Shown here: positions 1 through 8,753 of the stretch, one piece after another
Layout of the letters: the number at the start of each line of letters is the position of its first letter
Numbering within the stretch: the stretch's first letter is position 1
Assembly (NCBI GenBank): GCA_951640195.1
Contig: OX621163.1
Location: forward strand, 2,232,001-2,296,000
Direction of reading: 5' to 3'
DNA length: 64,000 nt
Source of the DNA: Porpolomopsis calyptriformis
Lineage: Eukaryota; Basidiomycota; Agaricomycetes; Agaricales; Hygrophoraceae
Translations under genes and position numbers: made by a program
The notes under the pieces: generated by a model
Database searches by the model: none
Seen by the model: only the letters and a program-made list of their open reading frames with translations
Told to the model about the DNA's origin: nothing

Positions 1-721
1 TCGGTCTGCACTTGCCTTGTTGGCATTGGAACGAGTGGAGGAAGCCTTGGACTGCTGTGATCGTTGCTTGTCGTTCGACCGAGAAAATAAAGGGGTACAA
101 ACGGTACGTCACCGAGCTTGCGAAGCGAAAGTTGCAAGGGATCAAAGAGAAAAGGCAAGGATGGAGAGAATAGAAAAGGAGAAGAGTGTGAAGCGACGGT
201 TACATGCAGCGTTCCAGGTGAGAGGATTTTGTCGTTTGCTGGGCGATGATGACTGAAGATGATTCATTCAGGAGCGGAATCTGATTTCCGTCCCGAACCC
301 TCGCGGGTCTGAGAACCCACATGAGCCCCACTTCGACGCCGGAACGCTCATATTTCCCGTGTTCTTTCTATACCCTCAGCATGCGACGTCCGATGTCATT
401 TCCCGTTTCGCTGAAGACACATCTTTCTCTGCACACTTGTCTGTGATGTTCCCACCCGGTGCAGCCCCTCCCGAGTGGGATCGGCAGGGAGAGTACCGAA
501 GCGAGCAAGTGGTCGTTTATGCAATGACCCACCGGAGAAGGCTGCTAAAGGTGGGGAAAAGGATGACACTGCGGGATGTTTTCAAGGCGAGTAAAGAAAA
601 GGATGGAGATCCGAAAGATGGCCTGGAGATTAAAGATAACTGTTTAACATTCGTGGTGCTACCAAAGGGGAAGGTAGAAGAGAAATGGGTGGAGGAATAC
701 AAGAAAAGCAGAGATGGTTAA
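1..721 (+). CDS. CNS1: TTC4/Cns1-like Hsp90 co-chaperone, 3' part
   Basis: This is the 3' end of a gene that begins left of the window. The exon ending at 217 joins an exon at 272-721 across a 54-nt GT-AG intron (218-271). The first exon encodes the last helices of a TPR block (a LERVEEALDCCDRCL stretch) followed by a charged helix. The second exon encodes the C-terminal 'wheel' domain typical of Cns1/TTC4, with the landmarks VFFLYPQHATSD, MFPPGAAPPEWD and LTFVVLPKGK. In yeast the protein is an essential cytosolic co-chaperone that bridges Hsp90 and Hsp70 and supports translation elongation; that role is inferred from the family. The stop codon ends at 721. The start and most of the TPR domain lie outside the window. 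Confidence 0.85.
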
Positions 722-1179
722 TTGGAGATGAAGAATGTCATCTTCGGACCGTAGCTATCCTACGACAATACGTTGCCAATAGGTAGATCCGGGTCGGTTA
801 ACCCGAGTAGATGAGCACATGACGGTTGCTCTTCAAGCACGCCATCGACCGTTAGAGCGACATCTCGCGTAAATCTGAACGATTTCACCCATCTTGGTCC
901 ATCCGAAATAAAGTGAACGGTATCAGAGGTTGAGCCGGACCTTGCTGTGATTTGTCACGTTGTCACATTGTAACACCGATTTTTGCGACTTTTTTGCTTT
1001 CGATTGGAAAAGGTACGAGTGGTGAGTACGATATCAGTCTCTTTTCTTGCTTGAATGTGCTATCTACGTCGCATACGTTCGCTTGTGAGCGACAGCCGTT
1101 GATGGTGATGTCCGGGCAGGGTGGATGTGTTACTGAAGATTGGGATGTCGACTGACGGTATCGCTTGTTTAGTGGCGAC
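722..1179. other. Intergenic region and probable eS7 leader
   Basis: This 458-bp gap between CNS1 and the eS7 gene holds no convincing gene. A possible 5'-UTR intron of the eS7 gene runs from a gtgagt at 1022 to a ttgtttag ending at 1172, just before the ATG at 1180; this is inference from splice signals only. Reading frames on the minus strand here look like shadows of the eS7 gene. Confidence 0.4.
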
Positions 1180-1880
1180 ATGTCCGTCAACCATAAAATT
1201 CTTCGAACCGCAAATGCACCCACCACCCCCGCTGATGAGATCGAGACTAGTGTGGCCCAAGCCTTGATCGACTTGGAGAACAATGTCCCTGAGCTGAAGG
1301 CAGAGCTCCGACCGCTGCAGATTTCCGCTGCACGCCAAGTTGACGTTCGCGGAGGAAAGAAAGCGATTGTGATCTTTGTTCCGGTCCCACAATTGAAAGC
1401 ATTCCGTAAAGTGCAACAAAGGTAAGCGATGATCCTCGAGTGCCCATTCGGATGATGACCCAGCTCTGCACTAGACTGACACGAGAGCTGGAGAAAAAGT
1501 TCTCCGACCGCCATGTCGTCTTTGTCGCTCAGCGGCGGATGCTGCGCAAGCCGACACGCACCTCTCGCGTCAAGCAGAAGCGTCCCCGTAGTCGTACGCT
1601 CACGAACGTCCACGAGCGAATCCTCGAAGATCTCGTTTTCCCGACGGAGATTGTGGGAAAGCGGACCCGAGTGTCGGTTGACGGATCGAAGCTGCTAAAA
1701 GTGTACGTGATCACCGGCGATGTTCTAGTGCGAGGTGATGGACTGAGTGACACGCACAGCCTTCTGGACTCGAAGGATGCCACATCGCTCGAGTACAAGC
1801 TCGACTCATTTACGTCAGTCTATCGCCGGTTGACGGGGAAGGATGTCGTGTTCGAGTTCCCGGTAATGGCGCAAGAGTAA
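1180..1880 (+). CDS. RPS7: 40S ribosomal protein eS7
   Basis: Exons 1180-1421, 1475-1702 and 1760-1880 encode 196 aa, the usual eS7 size. Family landmarks are NHKILRT near the start, [17 protein letters not shown], the [20 protein letters not shown] core, and [24 protein letters not shown] towards the end. The protein is a small-subunit component needed for 18S rRNA maturation. Intron 1 (1422-1474) uses gtaagc. Intron 2 (1703-1759) uses gtacgt and keeps the frame, giving KLLKVLLDSKD where most relatives have KLLKVYLDSKD. The 57-nt stretch is also open in frame, so its removal rests on conservation and splice signals. The start ATG at 1180 is followed by SVNHKI, matching the family N-terminus. 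Confidence 0.93.
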
Positions 1881-1989
1881 CGGGCTATGTATGAGGAAAT
1901 ACGATTCATTCATTCCGTCTTGATTGTGTGTTCACCGCTTGATTCGGTGATCTGAGTAAATATTTGCGTGGCCGCCAAATAAATCAATA

Positions 1990-2087
1990 ATATTAATTCC
2001 TCTCTCCTCCCTCCTCAGCAGTCTTTCCTTTCCTTTTCTCCCTCACTCGCCCTCGCGGCATACCTCCCCCGCCTCTTCGCGGACATA
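1990..2087 (+). promoter_or_regulatory. CT-rich promoter/leader of the Rab gene
   Basis: Almost 80 bp of pyrimidine-rich sequence (repeated ctcc, cctttcc and ccctc units) lies directly upstream of the ATG at 2088. CT-rich tracts just before the transcription or translation start are common in highly expressed filamentous-fungal genes. The promoter role is inferred; only the base composition is observed. Confidence 0.4.
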
Positions 2088-3432
2088 ATGATGGCACAAT
2101 ATCCACGCATCGATCCATACTCACGCGGATATGAGCAAGGTGTGGACGCCAAGATAGTCGTCATGGGTAACACAGGTCTCTCCTTTCGCCTCCTCCCTCT
2201 CTCCCTCTTCTCACCTCCCCTCGCTGCCGCCCATAGGTGTCGGCAAGACCAGCCTGCTCCATCGCTATACCCAGAACAAGTTTGACCCTAAAAACACGAC
2301 CTCGACGACAGGCGCTTTTTTTGTCACAAAAAAGGTGTACGTTAATGGACTCAAAGTCAGGCTCCAGTTGTGGGACACTGCTGGGCAGGAGAGGTTTAGA
2401 AGCATGGTATCTCACTCTTTCCCTCCACCTTGCCCGGTCAGCTTACTCAACTTCATCCAGGCCCCCATGTATTATCGTGGTGCAAACGCCGCTCTTCTTT
2501 TATATGATATCACGAACTTGAACACCTTTGACGACATCCGTGGCTGGCTCGAGGGTGACTTTCTTGTTTATCTGCACTCGACCCATATTTGACTTCCCCT
2601 GTCTTCGGTTCTTATCGTAGAATTGAAGAAGAATTGCCCGTCCGAGCTTATCATCTACATCGTCGGGTCTAAGGCCGATCTACACCAAAATCGTCAGGTT
2701 ACATCCGACCTTGCCCGGCTCTCTTTGCATACATGGTTTCCACCACCCAAGCCACCACCCCCACCGCCCCCACCCCCACCGTCTACACTTTCCTATATTC
2801 GCCCTCGGTTTACATCTTTCACCAGCATCCGTTCTTCCCCTTCTAGTTCTCCAGCCACAAACTCGTCCCCCGACACGACTCCTCCCATTGATCCCCCAGC
2901 ATCCGCCTTGAAGCGCAATAACACGACTACTGCACCTCCTCGTCCGAGGAAAATCTCGGGAGGGCTCGTCGCCCGATCGAACAGTGTTAATGCCACCTCC
3001 CGTTCTCCCCAGCCCCAATCGCGATTTGCGTCACCGTTTGGATGGAATGAGATGGGCGAATCTAGCAGCAATAGTCTAAACGAGGATGACGAAGACAACG
3101 CTGCCGAAGACGGTGAATGGGGATTGCGCAGAGGGATGGAACTTTTTGAAGTCTCCGCCAAGGACGACTTTGGTCAGCCGGTTATAGTTCGTCATCTTAA
3201 ACTGACGCTGACGTCCGGCTCCCCCGTAGGTGTTCAGAATTTGTTCGACTCGTTGATTTCAGTCATCATCACAAGAAAGGATCTGATCGAGCAGGAGAAC
3301 GAGCTGAAGAAACGAGACAGCGTGTTGCTGTCAGCCATTGATCCGCCCACATGGACAGCACAGGCAGAGGAGGAGGAAGCTCGCGAGAAGGCGGCGCGTT
3401 CTGCCAGCAGTTGGAGTTGCTGTCAGTTTTAG
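2088..3432 (+). CDS. Rab-family small GTPase with long Pro/Ser-rich insertion
   Basis: Exons 2088-2175, 2237-2406, 2461-2554, 2621-3172 and 3230-3432 encode 368 aa, far longer than the usual 200-220. The G domain is clear: P-loop GNTGVGKTS (residues 27-35), switch I TTGAFF with Thr54, G3 WDTAGQE (75-81), G4 as GSKAD (133-137) in place of NKxD, and G5 SAK (296-298). Between G4 and G5 lie about 158 residues where about 30 are normal. The extra part contains a run of prolines (around 2745-2780) and many Ser/Arg sites. The C-terminus is CCQF, a CCxx geranylgeranylation signal, so the protein should cycle on membranes in vesicle traffic. By eye the G domain is closest to the Rab5/21/22 group; the exact subfamily is not settled. 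Confidence 0.88.
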
Positions 3433-3763
3433 TCCTGACCTCGTTCGCTCGCAACCTACAGTCCCGTTGCGAAATCGGTTTTTCATCACGTACCATCATG
3501 TTTTCATTTCTTTTTACCATCCACATCACGACCATGTCCCATCCATCCCACACACCGTCCATCATGGTTTATAGCCTTTGTTCTTTGTCTTTCTTTCTTT
3601 CTTTCTTTCTCTTTATCCGTCCTGTTTATCTAAGATATATAGTCCAAGTATACATGTTGATGCAGCTTCATTGGCGATTTGCATGCCCGAAACACGAGGT
3701 GGCATTTCAGCTTTCTATAGGGAGCTTTTGCGACTCTTGTGTTTACCGTCAACCGTCCTTTCA
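3433..3763. other. Intergenic region with (TTCT)n microsatellite
   Basis: The 331 bp between the Rab gene and the AMMECR1-domain gene contain the Rab 3' UTR and a short TTCT/TTTC tandem repeat at about 3587-3613. No gene is supported here. Confidence 0.5.
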
Positions 3764-4650
3764 ATGTCTCTCCCACCTCCTGATCCTCCGTCAAATGGGA
3801 CCAAGGACCAGGAGGTCTCCGTCTGCACACCCGAGCACTGTTTTCATGCCTTTGACGCTTTGTTCTGCGCGCTCACCCTGAGCAAACCGATCCCGCCCAA
3901 GTTTGCGGATGACAAGTAGTACGGGTTTCCATCAAACGATCGTCTGCGATCAGCCCCTCGAGCGATCTGACCCCAGACTTTTTGTGTAACAGCCCGCTGT
4001 TCGTTACCTGGACCACTCGTTCCTCTCGCGCTGGTCGTGCCTCCAAGTTGAGGGGATGCATTGGGAGCTTCGATGCACTCCAGCTGAGGGAAGGATTGGC
4101 TGAGTACGCTCTCATCAGTGCCTTCGGGGACTCTCGCTTCAGGAAGATCGAGGAGCGCGAGCTCGAGAGCTTGGAATGCGGGTATGTACCAGGGCATGAT
4201 GCTTTTTTTTTCGATCGTTGGCCTCACAAGTATTGACTGCGGCCACGTTCGTTCAGCATCTCCCTGCTTACCGACTTTGAAGACGGCGACTCGTATCTAG
4301 ACTGGACCATCGGTGTACACGGAATCTATATAACGTTTCCTCATCCCTCCCTGCTCTCGTCCCCATCGGGCAGCTCGTCCGCACCCTCCCCGCTCTCCTC
4401 CTCGTCCTGTCTGCCTCGCATCACCTCGAAACAGTCTTTCTCGGCGACGTACCTGCCAGACGTGATCCCAGACCAGGAGTGGACCAAGGTTGAGGCAGTA
4501 GACAGTGCTATTCACAAGGCTGGGTGGACTGGCCATATCACAGAAGATATTCGGAGGAGTGTCAAGTTGAGGAGGTATCAGAGCAGAAAGTGCACCGTGG
4601 GCTGGGATCAATATAAACAGTGGAGGGAGCAGAATAGCGATAGCACCTAA
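3764..4650 (+). CDS. AMMECR1-domain protein (YOR289W-like)
   Basis: Exons 3764-3915, 3993-4181 and 4257-4650 encode 244 aa. The AMMECR1 signature is present as KLRGCIGSF in exon 2. It is followed by LREGLAEYALISAFGDSRF and then, across intron 2, by ISLLTDFEDGDSYLDWTIGVHGI. Family landmarks near the C-terminus are the QEWTK helix and the CTVGWDQYKQW ending. The family occurs in all domains of life and its biochemical role is unknown. A Ser/Pro stretch in exon 3 interrupts the domain where many fungal members also carry a loop. The ATG at 3764 is the first that leads straight into the conserved CF.AFDALFCAL segment. Confidence 0.9.
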
Positions 4651-4719
4651 ATGTTAACTTGATCAACTGGTGGGACCTTTTAACGATAGTAATCGGAGCT
4701 TTCCTTGCAACCCAAACTC

Positions 4720-6468
4720 TCAGGACTTCTCTTCTGATGCAAAAATCTCTTCCCTCAGCCTGGACAGACGATTTCCCGGGTCTGCCCAAGGCCATGGATA
4801 CTTCGTTTCCAGCTGCCGCCACACTTGACGCAACTTAGCGACATCATTCCTGCTTGTCTTCTGAAATGCAACAATGATCCAATAAAGGGTGCCTCGGTGC
4901 GGTTCGTCGTTTTCAGGCAACACGAGAAACGCCTTGAAGAGAGGTTCAAGATTTTCCAACGTCCAGGTTGGCCGCAAGGAGGCTGAAACATGGGAGGTAC
5001 TAGGAGAGACTGCGTGGCGAGCGAAACCCAAGAAGAGAGCGCGAAAAGCGGGAAAGCTCGGCGAGTAGTTGGCCAGCACGAGTTTGCCGTTCTCGTCGGG
5101 GAAGAGGGGGGCCGTTCTCTCTTCATTTTTGGATGAGAGCATATCTATAAAGACGTCTAAAGATGCGCTAAAGTAACCATGGTATGCCAGGATTTGGATC
5201 ATCGTGATATACGTGATAGCATTTGGGACTATCGTGCTAGGGACGACGATGCCGTAAACGCTGTCGAGGTATGAGAGGGTCGCTCCGATGTCATTGTCGT
5301 TTTCTGAATGTCTTGGGACAACGTTATCGTGCAGAACACGATAGATCTTCAAGGCAAGGCCGATGCGGTCACTACGGCCGCAGAACCAAAGGCAAGCATT
5401 GATACCATCCAGGCCAAGTTCCAGCCCCTGTTCTCTCATCTTACTGAGAGTAGACCGGAGACCGGCCATGTTTGTTGTATGAGTGAAATGTTTGAGAAGC
5501 GAGAGGTGTGTGATGCGATTGGGGGGGATGCCTGATGCTTTAAGCAATCCGATCGCGTGCTGGATGGCGGAGAGAGAGTTTGTACGCGCTGCGATGTCAA
5601 GTAGGGCGGTGTATGTAACAATGTCGGGTTTCACAGCTCCCGCTGGAAGGCATTTTACGTCCGGTGGGCGTTCCTTGCCTGAGGAAGTCTCTCCTGGTTC
5701 CCTCTGCAAAATCATATCATTGAATATATCCAACGAAAGTTGGAAATCTTCCAAGCTGGTCCTTCGCCACCCGCTTCCCGCGGAACTTATCAACGCATTC
5801 CATTCGTCAAGATGAATCCTTCCACCCATCCGTCGAATCGTTTTCAAGACAGATAGGAGACGCAAAAACAAAAGACGGCTTTTTAGCCTGGACCTAGCGA
5901 GAAGACGGCTTAGACGATGTAAATGTGCAAAGGGTATCCAAGGCTTTTTGAAGGTCCCTGGCCCGTTGCGGGGAATGGCTAAAAGATTACAATAAGCTTG
6001 CCAAGCTTCTAGTGGAGAGTGTGTTTCGCCTATGATATGAAGGAGCTGTTGACGAGGGGATTTGGGATGCCGTGGGACTGTGAGAGATGGAAGATCCTCA
6101 GACTCAACTGTGCTGTGATCTCGAACATTGGAAGAAGTTGCGTTGCCGTTGCTTGCAGCGTCTGTACCATTTACAGATGTGAGGCTGTATTTTCCGTCGA
6201 GCGAAGCAAGTCGATCGCGTTGTCTCTGAGAAAGCGTTCTGGTGGAAGGCGGCTGCCATGGTTTCCCCACCGGAAAAGCGTTTTGACTATAAAGATCGGG
6301 GCCTTGAGGGACATCATTAGCAGGTGTCTGAGAGGAGGTATTGATGTTGTCTGGCGGGGCAGTCGGTGTAGCGGATGAAAAACGAATCAACGAAGACATT
6401 GATATGCGGAATGTGATAGGAAAACATGATGAATATGCAGGAAAGAGTCTCAGACTGGTCTTCAGCAT
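4720..6468 (-). CDS. Mitochondrial pentatricopeptide-repeat (PPR) protein
   Basis: A single 582-codon reading frame with no introns, in a region where most genes have several. The N-terminus from the ATG at 6468 (MLKTSLRLFPAYSS, Arg/Ser-rich, few acids) looks like a mitochondrial targeting sequence. An in-frame ATG 25 codons upstream (6543) is less attractive. Helical-repeat segments such as KPDIVTYTALLDIAARTN, PPNRITHLSLLKHF and PNAITYITMIQILAYHGY match the PPR consensus. Such proteins bind organellar RNA and act in processing, stability or translation. The RNA target cannot be told from sequence. Basidiomycete PPR proteins diverge quickly, so no orthologue name is given. Confidence 0.8.
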   Translation of the reverse strand: MLKTSLRLFPAYSSCFPITFRISMSSLIRFSSATPTAPPDNINTSSQTPANDVPQGPDLYSQNAFPVGKPWQPPSTRTLSQRQRDRLASLDGKYSLTSVNGTDAASNGNATSSNVRDHSTVESEDLPSLTVPRHPKSPRQQLLHIIGETHSPLEAWQAYCNLLAIPRNGPGTFKKPWIPFAHLHRLSRLLARSRLKSRLLFLRLLSVLKTIRRMGGRIHLDEWNALISSAGSGWRRTSLEDFQLSLDIFNDMILQREPGETSSGKERPPDVKCLPAGAVKPDIVTYTALLDIAARTNSLSAIQHAIGLLKASGIPPNRITHLSLLKHFTHTTNMAGLRSTLSKMREQGLELGLDGINACLWFCGRSDRIGLALKIYRVLHDNVVPRHSENDNDIGATLSYLDSVYGIVVPSTIVPNAITYITMIQILAYHGYFSASLDVFIDMLSSKNEERTAPLFPDENGKLVLANYSPSFPAFRALFLGFARHAVSPSTSHVSASLRPTWTLENLEPLFKAFLVLPENDEPHRGTLYWIIVAFQKTSRNDVAKLRQVWRQLETKYPWPWADPGNRLSRLREEIFASEEKS

Positions 6469-6714
6469 GAAATGAGAGGCGAGCGTTTCATTCTGTTCGT
6501 TTATTGCGATGTCAATGCAGATTATTCTTTGGTTTGTGGACATTCGACCTACCGCGCGTCGTGCACTTGCACCTGCACTCGGACAAAAAATTCAAGAAGA
6601 TTCACACGAACATCGAAACTTCACAGCCGGCTCAATTCATACACATATGCAACATACGGAACAGCTATAACAACATGCATGCGGTGCTCAACGTGCAGTA
6701 ATAAACGGAAACCA

Positions 6715-8227
6715 TCAGCCTCGAGCCTTGAGTGTTCCGAGGAATGCGGCCTTTTCTTCGAATGTTTGGAAAGAGCCATGCTATGTATGGCAAGCACAAT
6801 GTAAGTGATAATATGCGCAATGCAATGTTGATGATCGCTTACACCGAATTTTGAGGATGTATCAATAAACTTGAGCTGGACTTTCTCAAGGTCCCGACGA
6901 GAAGTATGGACCATGAGTGATTTACGCAGGGTAATGACACGCTTCTTCGTCCCTGGGACCGAGCCCTTTAGCATCAAGAAATCGTTCTTCACGATGCCGT
7001 AGTGAGGGAAGCCACCCATAGGCGTGATCGTTTTCTTCGTGGCATCTGATTCGGTTGTGGCATTGGCCTCATCCTTCCCCAGACCGATGCGGTAGATCTT
7101 CTTGTTAAGTTCTGTACGGTGGTGGTAGCCATCTGCAATTTATAAGTTAGACGGACAGTGTTTTCTCACAATGAACAATACACACTTTGACCAGCACGGG
7201 CGACGGAAAACATGACTTTCGACGGATGCCATGCACCGATACATGCGACCTTGCGAAGACCTTTGTGTGTCTTCCGAGGCAGTTTCTTGGTTCCCCAGCG
7301 GTGAGTGACACCTTCAAATCCGTGGCCTTTCGTGACTGCGATAACATCGATAACCTCGTCCTGTTCGAACACCGAGCCGACTTCGATGGGTTTTTCGAAA
7401 AACTTCTGCGCGTACTCGACCTTGTCCGCCACCGAGCCGCCATTAACTTGAATTTCCATAAGGTGTGCCTTCTTTTGGCGGAGACCGGTCTTGTGGATTT
7501 GTGTGTGTGCAAGAACACGAACCACTGTGCAGTATTTGCGTATACGCTCGAGTTCACGGGCTGTGGACTTTCCACTATCCTCTGCGTGTTTCTTGGCGTA
7601 GCGGGTAAAGGCCTTCTTCTTGGCGCGATACCAATTTTTGTAGAATCGGCGTCTGACTTCTTCTGATAGATGAGATGCCCAGACGGTGGTGAGCGTGCGG
7701 AGACCGCGAGGTGTCTCAACATAGCCAACGACGCCGACGACCATCATTGGCGGTGTCTCGATGATGGTCACGGCTTCAACGACTTCTTTCTTGTGCATCT
7801 CTGCAGGAACCGGGTGAGATTGCTGCATTTACACCCCCGATTTAAGCAAATGTACGCACTGGATCCCGGACGTTCGAGATCCCGGACAACATGGGTCATT
7901 CCGGCCTTGTAACCCATAACAGCAGTCAAGTGCACAGGCTTTTTTGGGTCATCCTGTATTATGCAAATCGATCAGAGCAGTCTCTCAAACTAGCACAAAT
8001 TCATACTTTTGGGAAAGACTTGACCTTTCCACGATGGCGGGCGGCGCGCTTGCGTGGAAGAAAGCCGAGGGAGCCATGACGAGGTGCTTCAAACTAAGAA
8101 CCAGCAAATCAATACCTGAGTTGCGAAGGGTTGGGCAGACATTTGAGATCACTAACTTTGCGATGACTACGGAATTCAGTGCTCGGTCAACATGAATTCT
8201 CCAACGATTGACCAAGACTCACCTCAT
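6715..8227 (-). CDS. RPL3: 60S ribosomal protein uL3
   Basis: Seven exons in transcription order: 8227-8223, 8166-8157, 8093-8007, 7953-7860, 7800-7186, 7132-6843 and 6780-6715, giving 388 aa as expected. Landmarks are [63 protein letters not shown], the peptidyl-transferase-centre loop with [25 protein letters not shown], and the tail ending GTLKARG. The first coding exon holds only ATGAG. The second is 10 nt long and encodes the S/HRK part of the N-terminus. Both are bounded by canonical gt and ag dinucleotides, and only this arrangement restores the invariant MSHRKFEAP start. The protein sits near the peptidyl-transferase centre of the large subunit. Confidence 0.95.
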
Positions 8228-8753
8228 CTTGAGGAATCCTGAGCAAAACGAGGGTATGCGAATCTTTGGGAGGCTTGGAAGGTTTATTGGAGGTGAGCGG
8301 GAGATGCCGAGTGGCTGAAGTGCTGTACAGTTAGACCCGTCCCAAATTGGACGTTATGGCCCCTGTCTCCCGACTTTAGCTGAACCTCCCGACACGCGTC
8401 CAGCTCTTAGTTCGCATACTGCACATATGCCGGATCGTTGTAGATTTAATCGCTAATGTCAATTTATCAAGCAGATATATCTATCCTATAGTACCAATAG
8501 CTACAATCTTACCCTATGTCACTTAAGCACTTGAATGCGTGCTGTCCTGCCCTCCGAATTCCCTTCAGAAATGTTTCCCTCAGAGTTGATACGCGAATTA
8601 TCCATCCGGGTTTCGCGCGACGCGACATGGGTTAATTGCTGCCTCGATGCCATAAACGCGTAAGGTCACATTTGTGATCCGTGACGCGTGAATGGTACTC
8701 AGTTTGGCCGCATTTTCCCGTGTTGTTACCTTCCAGTCATCTCCTCTCCAACG
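8228..8753. other. Intergenic region between RPL3 and MRC1 (divergent promoters)
   Basis: A 526-bp divergent intergenic region that should hold the promoters of the uL3 gene (minus strand) and MRC1 (plus strand). It includes a tRNA-like sequence at 8298-8372, described under findings, but no confident RNA gene or ORF. Confidence 0.5.

Noticed and set aside
963..1613. Antisense open frame of 216 codons across the eS7 gene
   Set aside because: It overlaps both eS7 exons and an intron and shows no domain; shadow of the real gene.
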